64,000 nucleotides of DNA. Source: Pyrrhosoma nymphula (taxonomy: Eukaryota > Arthropoda > Insecta > Odonata > Coenagrionidae). The stretch is taken from the NCBI GenBank assembly GCA_963573305.1, contig OY754339.1:70479376-70543375 (forward strand). The letters run 5' to 3'. Below the pieces are notes generated by a model. The model ran no database searches. It saw only the letters and a list, made by a program, of their open reading frames with translations, and was not told the DNA's origin. Below are positions 62,601-63,083 of the stretch, in pieces. Made by a program: the position numbers and the translations under genes. Positions within the stretch are counted from its first letter, which is position 1, and the number at the start of each line of letters is the position of its first letter.

Positions 62601-63083
62601 CACAAAAAAATACATTTAAAATAAAATCCTTTCCTGAGTAAAATAGCAATAGCAATAAACCTAGGCTTTGTCTACATTGTTTGACAAATTTATCTTTGAA
62701 GAAGACATTGGCTGAAACATAAAGGTAAAATGCATGAAAATAAAAAACCAAAACAATGCAAATCAATTGAAAGGAGAAAGTGTGAGTCAACATGCTCATT
62801 GACAAGAATATTTATCAATACATATAAGCCATGGGTACAAATTACTGTAAACATACCTCTATGACTGATTGTGAGATAAAATTATTTGCTCATTAAAAAG
62901 AAAAATTTTTTCTAACCTGCTTCCTGAGCAGCAAATATGGCCTCTCTTCTCCTCTCCCGGTCAGCAGAAGCAGTCGGCACAGAGAATTTTATTCTTTCAC
63001 CATCAATATTACCATCCTCACCTTCATCATCGCTAACATCATTATCGTCTTCTCTCACTAGACGTGACTTTTCGTTTTCAAAG
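2601..63083 (-). CDS. PAXBP1: PAXBP1/GCFC orthologue, 12 visible coding exons (5' part outside window)
   Basis: Spliced minus-strand gene. The CDS is join of 62917-63083, 61749-61834, 48615-48850, 38578-38767, 34204-34336, 29855-30064, 27876-28081, 25084-25252, 18293-18536, 5866-6079, 2791-2942 and 2601-2667. Every intron is GT-AG and every phase matches, giving about 690 residues plus stop. Recognised by family landmarks in order: acidic stretch, EKWESQQIRKGV, a coiled coil followed by RFRFYQELRGYVTDLVECLDEK, RRQDVRDQ, HYEGMSSDDE, KIFEDVVEEF, YASLCLPKVLAP, VVEKVILPKLT, WDPMSTSQT, DNDVFIPIHPK and RQFWSAVKLL. Family knowledge: PAXBP1/GCFC proteins are nuclear, bridge PAX3/7 to histone methylation in vertebrates, and relate to spliceosome-disassembly factors. 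The human protein is about 917 residues, so roughly 220 N-terminal residues are missing here. Identification is firm; the choice between PAXBP1 and its vertebrate paralogue GCFC2 rests on general similarity. Confidence 0.95.
2791..2942 (-). CDS. PAXBP1: PAXBP1 exon k: SLPRWW and C-terminal helix
   Basis: 152 nt: 50 codons plus two bases, acceptor TTTTTCAG, donor GGCAG|GTCAGT. It encodes IVSSLPRWWLCAGNS, a short variable loop and LKMFASQLLVLGQSL. This corresponds to the family's VINCFPKQW...LENFCRYLVHL region. It is separated from the last exon by an intron of only 123 bp. Confidence 0.92.
4111..4304. repeat. Palindrome with ~90-bp arms
   Basis: Left arm 4111-4201 and right arm about 4212-4304 are reverse complements with scattered mismatches (TATTGAAGA at both outer ends, CAATATTTCACCTGC / GCAGGTGAAATATTG inside) and a spacer of about 10 bases. 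Just outside the right arm lies AAACTGCAGGGGTTGTACTG, a sequence that recurs as the outer end of the next palindrome, so the two structures are related. Confidence 0.85.
4451..4660. repeat. Palindrome with 96-bp arms carrying hammerhead-like motifs
   Basis: Arms 4451-4546 and 4565-4660 are inverted copies with an 18-bp spacer. The outer ends read ATTAAACTGCAGGAGTTGTG. Each arm, read toward its outer end, contains CTGATGA...GAAA, described as a separate feature. No target-site duplication is evident. It could be a foldback element or two retrozyme/Penelope-type terminal copies in inverted orientation. Confidence 0.85.
4498..4544 (-). ncRNA. Type I hammerhead-ribozyme-like motif
   Basis: Minus-strand 47-nt motif. 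Stem I GUAUAC pairs with GUGUAU (two G-U pairs). The core CUGAUGA (4538-4532) is followed by stem II ACGC-loop-GCGU, then GAAA, a minimal stem III (AC...GU), and UA before the cleavage point. All core positions of the family consensus that I can check are present. Minimal-stem-III type I hammerheads are known from Penelope-like elements and retrozymes, and a Penelope-like fragment is present in this window at 32892-33663. The inverted copy at 4567-4613 (+) has the same length, a covarying stem II (AUGC/GCAU), but a mismatch in stem III. Confidence 0.6.
5866..6079 (-). CDS. PAXBP1: PAXBP1 exon j: FFQRQFWSAVKLL
   Basis: 214 nt: one base plus 71 codons, acceptor TTCTTACAG, donor ATG|GTAATA. It encodes VMDAKGG, TFFQRQFWSAVKLLRNVVAW, LALHSILNRYLLAAL and DPIDAVSKCRM, the late GCFC-domain helices. 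The split codon CA|T gives HPKHVMDAKGG across the junction. Confidence 0.96.
6178..6219. repeat. Perfect 42-bp palindrome without spacer
   Basis: Reads identically on both strands around the centre CAT|ATG, built on TTTTTGCCCAGAACTGTAC and its complement. It lies about 100 bp from the acceptor of PAXBP1 exon j, inside the intron. Confidence 0.95.
6233..6305 (-). repeat. Short interspersed repeat copy 1
   Basis: The minus strand reads ACCCTTCCCCTCAG, then ATAATCCCTCAGC, GGTCAAATACTTCCTTTGTCCCTC. The same string, slightly diverged, occurs on the plus strand at about 12672-12745. Family unknown. Confidence 0.7.
6619..7078. repeat. Tandem array, 173-bp period, ~2.7 copies
   Basis: The key string CATCAGCA(G/T)GTT...ACAGCATTAATTT recurs at 6621, 6794 and 6967, spaced exactly 173 bp each time. 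Copies 2 and 3 are more alike than copy 1. The third copy stops at about 7078. The period is in the range of nucleosome-length satellite monomers. Confidence 0.9.
7431..8075 (+). pseudogene. P-element/THAP9-like transposase C-terminal fragment
   Basis: A 214-residue open frame. From about residue 45 it reads LEQCSIVYFAGYLLKRLL, then a CxxC pair (GCINCKKNF), a GLLCPSKKFTRICKKAL segment and a basic tail. The 'aYfAGYllrKl...C..C' and 'GLl.PS......C...E/L.fR' pattern is the C-terminal domain shared by P-element and THAP9-type transposases. The N-terminal THAP zinc finger and catalytic core are not found upstream in this strand, so it is a fragment, or a terminal exon whose other exons are lost. 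Superfamily assignment is tentative. Confidence 0.5.
8583..8621. repeat. Short palindrome, 18-bp arms
   Basis: CACTCGTTAGCATTATAT and ATATAATGCTAATGAGTG flank CGC, with one mismatch. It could form a hairpin. Confidence 0.85.
11290..11780 (+). repeat. Diverged copy of the 49428-51650 MITE interior
   Basis: Matches 49650-50105 in the same order at many points: GCTTTAAATT, ACGATAAAAT.TTTC.AGTGACG, AATAAGAAC, CCAGGCGA, CCTCCCAAA.T.TGAAGCC, AAATAAGACCC. Similarity is strong but gapped. A tRNA-like stretch follows each copy (about 11875-11935 and 50200-50270). No clear termini are visible here. Confidence 0.75.
12020..12260 (-). pseudogene. Non-LTR retrotransposon RT fragment
   Basis: Minus-strand conceptual reading, with stops, gives a decayed RT segment: NHRPQPLSAI, FKIFEGIFRSR and then FLINNQHGFQKG. 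This is the familiar 'NYRPISL...K.fE.ii...l...QhGFrkg' block of LINE reverse transcriptases. It is too short and broken to assign a clade. Confidence 0.65.
12672..12745 (+). repeat. Short interspersed repeat copy 2
   Basis: Plus-strand counterpart of 6233-6305, containing AGATAATCCCTCAGCAGGTC and CTTCCTTTGTCCCTCAC. Confidence 0.7.
12800..13485 (+). pseudogene. LINE 3' fragment (RT C-terminus) with ATT tail
   Basis: Three frames joined by frameshifts encode the RT thumb/C-terminal region seen in CR1/Jockey-type elements: FLGLKLNETLDWRDDINF, then ISHKLSRGIYIHRSLRNTVS, then a 'YG...WG.s......i..lQKsALRvI' region, FAENGFLTLPCIYVLYCALF, NNVHSYGTRR, and a final STVYNNLPSKIQ stretch. It ends in AATAAAAAATTATTATTATTATT, a short ATT-repeat tail typical of some LINEs. 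It is 5'-truncated, as expected from aborted reverse transcription, and is not functional. Confidence 0.8.
13875..14165 (+). repeat. 5' LTR of CsRn1-like retroelement
   Basis: Begins TGTAGCGG and ends CGCTATA, a decayed inverse of TGTAGCG, followed immediately by a primer-binding site. Length 291 bp. No matching 3' LTR is in the window. Confidence 0.75.
14167..14185 (+). other. Primer-binding site matching tRNA-Trp 3' end
   Basis: TGGTAACCCCGACGTGATC starts two bases after the LTR. A tRNA-Trp primer (TGGTGACCCCGACGTG) is the recognised hallmark of CsRn1-clade Ty3/gypsy elements; one mismatch here. Confidence 0.75.
14335..15111 (+). CDS. gag: Retrotransposon gag protein, CsRn1 clade (Ty3/gypsy)
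   Basis: 259 residues from ATG 14335 (an in-frame upstream ATG at 14305 would add ten residues). The capsid-like part begins LRVPPFCAERPQLWFAQLE and includes RIKQLLDNEEIG, SPTQFLRHLR, LPRHVHAIL. It ends in an Arg/Ser-rich stretch and a CHCC-type finger (CWYHRHFGEKATKCTHPCN), characteristic of CsRn1 gags. The frame is intact. The TAA stop overlaps the ATG of the next frame (TAATG). Codon usage is GC-rich compared with the surrounding intron. The element is cut short after the protease, so it cannot transpose by itself. Confidence 0.85.
   Translation: MATGTESVSRMTLRVPPFCAERPQLWFAQLEGHFKMAGITKDSDKFWVLVANLDTRCAQEVEELITNPPATDKFKKLREELVRRVSVSEHQRIKQLLDNEEIGSRSPTQFLRHLRFLAGGSIPDNLLRTIWLSRLPRHVHAILVTQAAMSLADIATLADKVAEVTPSAQVAAVSSDAVLERMMMKIEALTQQVAALTMERDSRPSSRSRSRDHQRNRSQSPHHSHQHGVCWYHRHFGEKATKCTHPCNYTPGNGTGSP
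15111..15345 (+). pseudogene. pol: Retrotransposon pol fragment: aspartic protease
   Basis: The frame opens at the ATG overlapping the gag stop (TAATG). It encodes about 78 residues of retroelement sequence with the aspartic protease motif FLVDTGADICVYP. Similarity stops around 15345, before the flap and reverse transcriptase, and the frame closes at 15366-15368 in unrelated sequence. The element is truncated 3'. Confidence 0.85.
16286..16795 (+). pseudogene. Decayed CENP-B/Tigger transposase N-terminus
   Basis: Begins MDKTSLSKKKRG; after a frameshift comes VTKRSIIKEVRDHAQTKIEIARKYG, the first helix-turn-helix of Tigger/CENP-B proteins. Further on, with stops, appear ILKDAQILALKLK, FKCSNGWL and, near the end, ITSLNICGEEGRVNTEDVEQWH, the second (Tc5-type) DNA-binding domain. 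The DDE domain is absent. It belongs to element D, and its orientation agrees with the TIRs. Confidence 0.8.
16839..17297 (+). repeat. Direct tandem duplication, 233-bp unit
   Basis: Copy 1 16839-17071 and copy 2 17072-17297 share TTCAAATTTTGATGCACTTT, the CAGTACCCGCGAGTAAATAG segment and GAAATATTATTGAAGG at the end, with few differences. Located inside element D after its transposase remnant. Confidence 0.92.
18293..18536 (-). CDS. PAXBP1: PAXBP1 exon i: WDPMSTSQT and DNDVFIPIHPK
   Basis: 244 nt: two bases, 80 codons, two bases; acceptor TTTCTGCAG, donor CA|GTAAGT. It encodes LVDCSWDPMSTSQTLRLV, EEYPTVTPYIPPSS, a serine-rich loop, LRALLSGIVDRLREAV and DNDVFIPIHPK. All are hallmark segments of the GCFC domain. 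Confidence 0.96.
19008..19222. repeat. Palindrome, ~96-bp arms, with GAAAC/GACGTTTC motif
   Basis: Left arm 19008-19104 and right arm 19127-19222 are near-perfect reverse complements (GGTGCAAATTTCATGAGT at the outer ends, CTGGGCTTTAAAG inside). The right arm carries CAGAAGAT, hairpin GGATG-AATAAA-CATCC, then GAAACGTCGG; the left arm carries its complement. This layout resembles the 3' sequences of some Penelope-like elements. Confidence 0.88.
20351..20715 (-). pseudogene. hAT transposase exon 2, frameshifted
   Basis: Acceptor TTTATACAG at 20718-20716, then VIPLIHS in frame. After about 40 bases the homologous reading moves to another frame (SGSGLMGLKNDLISSMKRRY), runs into a stop at a short internal duplication (TTGGCATG.GATCCTTGATC twice), and resumes as LDLRFKDLPFQSQDHFQAAK. 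It stops at 20351 without the C-terminal dimerisation motif. At least two lesions. Confidence 0.8.
21102..22589 (-). CDS. hAT (ZBED-type) transposase, exon 1
   Basis: 496 codons from ATG at 22589. An N-terminal BED zinc finger (WKYYKIDP, ARCGICDKL, TTTNLLKHLNTH) is followed by an acidic/Ser-rich linker. The transposase core shows TTDMWTS (first catalytic Asp region), VRDNGPDI (second Asp region), CVTHTLQLVIKD and PTRWNCTYYML. The frame is open throughout and ends in phase 0 at donor TCTGAA|GTAAGT, after STISE. The neighbouring exon 2 begins VIPLIH, the expected continuation. The hAT C-terminal dimerisation region is not seen, and exon 2 is frameshifted, so the product would be truncated. Confidence 0.88.
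23740..24310 (-). pseudogene. LINE reverse-transcriptase C-terminal remnant
   Basis: Minus strand: FNYLGSTLEE, then IRRRIALAKVAFNNRREL, VKSLIWCVALYGAEKWTLRK, LKTFEIWVWRR, and after frameshifts the terminal GRGRKRLGFMDGMKKGRTY. This is the standard 'YLGS.i......i..Ri..a..aF......l...l......k.l......L.YG.E.Wt' tail of endonuclease-reverse transcriptase elements. Stops and frameshifts show decay. Confidence 0.85.
25084..25252 (-). CDS. PAXBP1: PAXBP1 exon h: GCFC domain, VVEKVILPKLT
   Basis: 169 nt: 56 codons plus one base, acceptor TTTTTTAG, donor C|GTAAGT. It encodes GRKWFDLLLMYGL, an acidic loop, then DPDLKLVSLVVEKVILPKLT, which is nearly identical to the family signature for this helix pair. 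The split codon C|AG links to LVDCSWDP in the next exon. Confidence 0.95.
25449..27764. mobile_element. Tigger-like element C (TIR CAGTAAGTCCTC, TA TSD)
   Basis: Left end CAGTAAGTCCTCGACTAACG; right end complement CAGTAAGTCCTCAACATACG; both flanked by TA. The subterminal part on each side repeats 'TTACGAAC/ACGAACAT'. No transposase is recognisable inside; it contains a 116-bp tandem duplication with long G runs (27125-27357). Confidence 0.88.
27125..27357 (+). repeat. Tandem duplication (116-bp unit) with G9 and G11 runs
   Basis: Copy 1 starts AAAAGTATCACAATTCAC at 27125, copy 2 AAAAGTATCACATTTCAC at 27241. Each contains a TCCA(T/C)TAGTTG followed by a G run: 27190-27198 (G9) and 27305-27315 (G11, then AGGGGCGGCGGCGGC). 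Confidence 0.9.
27876..28081 (-). CDS. PAXBP1: PAXBP1 exon g: start of GCFC domain
   Basis: 206 nt: two bases plus 68 codons, acceptor CCTTTCAG, donor CAG|GTATGT. It encodes IIESDAHKIFEDVVEEF, then WEQWRSEEENSYREAYASL, CLPKVLAP and LRLNLLSWNP, the start of the globular GCFC domain. A different frame in the same interval is longer and open (27709-28029) but carries no family similarity; the frame used here is fixed by conserved residues and by phase on both sides. Confidence 0.95.
28082..29854 (-). other. PAXBP1 intron f-g
   Basis: 1.8-kb intron containing the palindrome 28944-29089. Short open frames here have no recognised domains. Confidence 0.8.
28944..29089. repeat. Palindrome, ~68-bp arms
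   Basis: Arms 28944-29011 and 29019-29089 (outer ATACTTCATAT / ATATGAAGTAT; inner TTGTTGAT / ATCAACAA) with a 7-bp spacer and a few mismatches. Could extrude as a cruciform or fold as a long hairpin. Confidence 0.92.
29855..30064 (-). CDS. PAXBP1: PAXBP1 exon f: Arg-rich region and HYEGMSSDDE
   Basis: 210 nt: two bases, 69 codons, one base; acceptor CGCTCAG, donor G|GTAAGA. It encodes a basic, arginine-rich helix (AAEREGRRSRRRRGRQ) followed by LKHYEGMSSDDEQTE, one of the most diagnostic motifs of the GCFC family. The exon is markedly GC-rich (CTCC repeats on the plus strand), which reflects Arg/Glu codons. The short continuous frame that runs past the donor is intron read-through. Confidence 0.95.
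30214..32205. mobile_element. Non-autonomous TIR element, CCCAGACAGCACA ends
   Basis: Left CCCAGACAGCACAAA; right end TGTGTTGTCTGGG, its complement with one mismatch. The interior is unusual: many dispersed copies of TATTACA-, GAGCCAAATT- and ACAAT-GTTTTACAAA-like words between 30236-30450, 31155-31235, 31430-31490 and 32010-32150. No coding region. Superfamily not assigned; the target duplication is unclear. Confidence 0.65.
31243..31436 (+). repeat. tRNA-derived SINE nested in the TIR element
   Basis: The tRNA-like head has an A-box region (GGTGGTGGCGGGGTTACGTCC) and B box GGTTCGAGTCC at 31290-31300, then a C-rich body (TTTTTCACCCCCCAGGGC) and an AAATAAGTAAATAAATTG-type tail. Interrupts the repetitive interior of the 30214-32205 element, so it inserted later. 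Confidence 0.8.
32827..32893. repeat. Short tandem repeat, ~25-bp unit
   Basis: TCTTTCCGTATGATTCA(CAATG) occurs three times in succession, the middle copy shortened. Confidence 0.85.
32892..33663 (+). pseudogene. Penelope-like element: RT end and GIY-YIG endonuclease
   Basis: A first frame from ATG 32892 reads LPFLDVTVTRQQD, HRVYKK, an in-frame TAG where this family has proline, then HAYRYLNAKSHHHPCQK and SNFREEENHLKSFL, the end of the Penelope reverse transcriptase. After decayed linker, 33319-33663 encodes GVHEILCNCGRLYVGES...RTKEHERAI, the GIY-YIG endonuclease typical of these elements. Stops and frame changes make it non-functional. Confidence 0.88.
34204..34336 (-). CDS. PAXBP1: PAXBP1 exon e: VSLIEGVESRMH / RRQDVRD block
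   Basis: 133 nt, phase 0 start after ATTCAG, 44 codons plus one base, donor C|GTAAGC. It encodes VSLIEGVESRMHNQLW and then MARRRQDVRDQAKEL. This matches the family segment VPLINELESAMHQLY...RRQDDIKDES that follows the RGYV block. Confidence 0.95.
35888..35990. repeat. Imperfect palindrome, ~48-bp arms
   Basis: GGTACTTTTCTCCAGTTT and AAAACTGTAGAAAAGTACC form the inner part; AATAATATTC.TAATTAA extends the arms outward on both sides. Confidence 0.75.
36348..36374 (+). other. CAGAAGAT-hairpin-GAAAC motif
   Basis: CAGAAGAT, then GATGC-CGCT-GCATC stem-loop, then GAAAC. It has the same arrangement as 19137-19165 inside the palindrome at 19008. The layout is that of a hammerhead core with one core substitution (CAGAAGA for CUGANGA) and may mark the end of a Penelope-type element. 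Confidence 0.4.
38578..38767 (-). CDS. PAXBP1: PAXBP1 exon d: coiled coil and RGYVTDLVECL block
   Basis: 190 nt, one base of a split codon then 63 codons, leaving in phase 0 at donor AAG|GTGGGT. It encodes a charged heptad-like helix (REVSRRHKADKERLAEEMTS) and then the highly conserved block RFRFYQELRGYVTDLVECLDEK. The GC content is clearly higher than in the flanking introns, as expected for a conserved exon. A GT after the AAG codon, not the later GT, is chosen because it joins LDEK directly to VSLIEG of the next exon, as in other family members. Confidence 0.95.
39898..40035 (+). repeat. Duplicated intron segment, copy 1
   Basis: GAATTTTACTCTTGAG, CTCCAATGCATAATTGCT-like and GCTTGATT strings recur in the same order at 44600-44780, at moderate divergence. 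Confidence 0.6.
42217..42420. repeat. Inverted pair of tRNA-SINE segments
   Basis: Left arm 42217-42284 and right arm 42352-42420 are reverse complements, each holding the B box GGTTCGAATCCC, the GGTCAAGGCGA junction and TTTTTCT(C/T)CTGTGGAATA downstream. Only the right copy keeps the tRNA 5' half. Confidence 0.85.
42316..42387 (+). tRNA. tRNA-like cloverleaf, probably SINE head or pseudo-tRNA
   Basis: 72 nt foldable as acceptor GCCTCGG/TCAAGGC (one mismatch, one G-U), D arm GCTT...AAGC, anticodon arm CTCGG-CGCGAAA-TTGAG, short variable loop and T arm CCGGG-TTCGAAT-CCCGG. The anticodon position reads CGA, but position 33 is G rather than U and the variable loop is too short for tRNA-Ser. A second T-arm copy lies in inverted orientation at 42240-42284. 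A retroposon head is more likely than a working tRNA gene. Confidence 0.5.
42882..43106 (+). pseudogene. CENP-B/Tigger transposase N-terminal helix-turn-helix
   Basis: 74 residues: MAGKRKLLDLKTKIRIIDEC, GSKSEIGRRFGISFSTLFTI and LKNKEKFLAA. This is the Psq/CENP-B-N helix-turn-helix at the start of Tigger transposases. The frame ends soon after; the second DNA-binding domain and DDE domain are not visible. Confidence 0.85.
42882..44592 (+). mobile_element. Tigger fragment E, right TIR present
   Basis: A transposase N-terminus (42882-43106) and the right end TAGGGCTTCTACTG followed by TA (44593-44594), i.e. TIR CAGTAGAAGCCC. I could not find the matching left end, so the element is probably 5'-truncated. 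The interior 43110-44570 is non-coding. Confidence 0.65.
44600..44780 (+). repeat. Duplicated intron segment, copy 2
   Basis: Counterpart of 39898-40035. It begins just beyond the TA next to the Tigger E right end. Confidence 0.6.
45723..47472 (+). mobile_element. TTAA-flanked transposon with 360-bp inverted repeats
   Basis: Flanked by TTAA at 45719-45722 and 47473-47476. Both ends begin GGGTCATTCCTTGT. Inverted repeats 45723-46083 and 47113-47472 are nearly identical; their 72-codon open frames translate to the same peptide. The interior carries a transposase-like ORF (46068-46355) plus decayed sequence. A TTAA target fits Kolobok or piggyBac, but the ORF does not look like piggyBac. Confidence 0.85.
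46068..46355 (+). pseudogene. DDE-type transposase-like fragment of the TTAA element
   Basis: 95 residues containing VQYFSDGCAGLYKNCKNFIN, LCHHHLDFDLHASWSFFATS and HGKSPCDGIGGTVKQI. The 'sDG....yKN..nf.nl..H..df...a.W.ffatsHGK...DG.GG..K' pattern recurs in many uncharacterised animal proteins linked to repeats and is consistent with a catalytic fold holding an Asp in SDG and a conserved HGK..cDG..G. Downstream, decayed pieces such as FVACLYNNHWFLDMHPEF continue it. It is fragmentary here. I cannot name the superfamily with certainty. Confidence 0.55.
48109..48436. mobile_element. hAT-type MITE, TSD ATTAAAAT
   Basis: 328 bp bounded by AATGGATGAGTCGATTC and (complement) TAAGGATGAGTCGACTC, flanked by identical 8-bp ATTAAAAT (48101-48108, 48437-48444). 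Subterminal ATCGATT-type repeats resemble those of the full-length hAT at 19527-23551, so it is probably a related non-autonomous family. Confidence 0.88.
48615..48850 (-). CDS. PAXBP1: PAXBP1 exon c: linker into coiled coil
   Basis: 236 nt, phase 0 start after TTTCCAG, ending in two bases (AG) at donor GTAGGG. It encodes about 78 residues. The first part (ITAVQQGTLFGSHPGV) is poorly conserved. The end (KVTAESVKRRLGER) is the start of the helix that continues in the next exon as LASLREVSRRHK, which corresponds to the conserved VKKQL/RLDSLKE region of the family. Recognition depends on this continuation and on matching phases. Confidence 0.85.
49428..51650. mobile_element. TAA-flanked MITE (PIF/Harbinger-like), 2.2 kb
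   Basis: Ends GGGTGGATTGCAAGAACGGA and (complement) GGGTGGATTGCAAGAACGAA, with TAA on both sides (49425-49427, 51651-51653). Both terminal regions contain further AACCGTGG/ACCACGGTTT repeats. No transposase. It contains a tRNA-like stretch at 50200-50270. Three-base TAA duplication and GGG start fit PIF/Harbinger. Confidence 0.85.
50200..50270 (+). repeat. tRNA-like stretch (SINE head) inside the MITE
   Basis: GCTAGTGGACTAATGGGTAG resembles an A-box region and GGTTCGAGCCT (50250-50260) a B box, with about 30 bases between, followed by a T run. Possible SINE; no clear tail. Confidence 0.5.
52685..53955. repeat. Inverted arms around a MITE
   Basis: About 95-bp outer arms (52685-52782 and 53862-53955) are inverted copies: GTGGATGAGTAATGCACCAAG outside, TAACCCAATACAGAAAG inside. 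Between them lies a 1.06-kb element with ends GGGCCTATTCTCTAACTC and (complement) GGGGCTATTCCCTATCTC (about 52788-53850), rich in AGCTACCGGTAGCTT-type motifs. Confidence 0.7.
54189..54952. repeat. Foldback: ~260-bp inverted arms, 237-bp spacer
   Basis: Arms 54189-54449 and 54687-54952 are diverged reverse complements (inner CAAGACC...GATATCATAATTATACAAT; outer GGACCGTGTTC). The outer end of each arm is a B-box-like GGACCGTGTTC(T)ATTC-CGTCGGCGA; only on the right does a tRNA-like 5' half follow (54953-54998, minus). Looks like two SINE-derived copies, tails facing each other. Confidence 0.8.
54935..54998 (-). repeat. tRNA-like SINE head
   Basis: Minus strand GGTGTGGTCCATTGATCAGCG (A-box-like), then GCGGGTCTGCGGTGCGGAG and GACCGTGTTCTATTCCCG (degenerate B box). 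It leads directly into the right arm of the foldback. Confidence 0.6.
55552..55592 (+). repeat. Two-copy direct repeat
   Basis: TTCGACCTAGGATAAGTTTA is followed immediately by a near-identical copy (TTCGACCTAAGATAAGTTT). Confidence 0.85.
56382..56530 (+). pseudogene. Tigger-like transposase N-terminus of element B
   Basis: MNKGKKLWSFTVVEKMKVL, an in-frame stop, then GNRAAGLRHDVPESCIRRWRK. This is the helix-turn-helix 'Yt...Kl.vv..a...GNraAar.f.v....ir.WRk' found at the N-terminus of one Tigger lineage (Brinker-type). Nothing of the catalytic domain is recognised after it. Confidence 0.75.
58116..59414 (-). mobile_element. mariner transposon, ~1.3 kb, TA TSD
   Basis: Ends CGAGGGTGAGGTGGAAAGTT and (complement) TGAGGGCAAGGTGAAAAGTT, about 30 bp with few mismatches, flanked by TA at 58114-58115 and 59415-59416. 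Full-length for mariner. The transposase on the minus strand is broken. Inserted in Tigger A. Confidence 0.93.
58215..59240 (-). pseudogene. mariner transposase pseudogene
   Basis: Starts near 59236 (MDKLENRAVIKLFVL), and continues through frame changes: VAEFKRG-type helix-turn-helix with RPKTETTNENIEKVH and AAAIGISEERVRHIFHEEL, then LFNADQK. In the catalytic part, the first Asp is replaced (FVTINKT where mariner has VTIDET). The second (TTDNAPA) and third (YSPDLAPSDF) Asp remain, spaced as in D,D34D elements. At least two stops and several frameshifts make it inactive. Confidence 0.9.
59417..60394 (-). pseudogene. Tigger transposase remnant of element A
   Basis: Begins MAKKRAR at 60394, then in other frames a Psq helix-turn-helix (LEEKIKILQRVDSNTG, LAKELDIPSSTW), KYDVLEEILKTWFQSSRAAG, and the DDE domain start: FNVDKKGLFF, DFKGDPCHGAKHSK and GKSINPRCFKMKTLPTTY. 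The mariner insertion cuts it at 59416 and a MITE splits it at 59962-60112. The remaining catalytic part is missing. Confidence 0.85.
59962..60112. mobile_element. Small hAT-like MITE with G19 run
   Basis: Ends CAGTGGCGAATATA and (complement) CAGTGGCGAATTTATG; 151 bp. The eight flanking bases on each side (CTTACTGC / CCTGCTGC) match at six positions. Contains an uninterrupted run of 19 G at 60078-60096. Confidence 0.75.
61749..61834 (-). CDS. PAXBP1: PAXBP1 exon b: EKWESQQIRKGV motif
   Basis: 86 nt (28 codons plus two bases), donor CAG|GTGAGA. It carries GSEESDRGDDD and the family motif LEKWESQQIRKGVTGAQ, close to the vertebrate KWE-x-QQIRKG sequence. The acceptor is a tandem CAGCAG on the minus strand (61840-61835), so the exon may start at 61837 or at 61834. 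Both keep the frame and differ by one alanine. Confidence 0.92.
61838..62916 (-). other. PAXBP1 intron a-b
   Basis: 1.08-kb AT-rich intron. No recognised gene or repeat. Confidence 0.8.
62917..63083 (-). CDS. PAXBP1: PAXBP1 exon a (first visible): acidic linker
   Basis: 167 nt, entered with one base of a split codon (AG|C) after TTTGCAG and leaving after one base (GCA G) at donor GTTAGA. It encodes residues 1-55 of the visible protein: a charged, acidic segment (EDDNDVSDDEGED) followed by GERIKFSVP and an Arg/Ala-rich stretch. This matches the variable acidic region ahead of the conserved core in the family. Donor GTTAGA is a weaker-than-consensus site. Confidence 0.85.
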
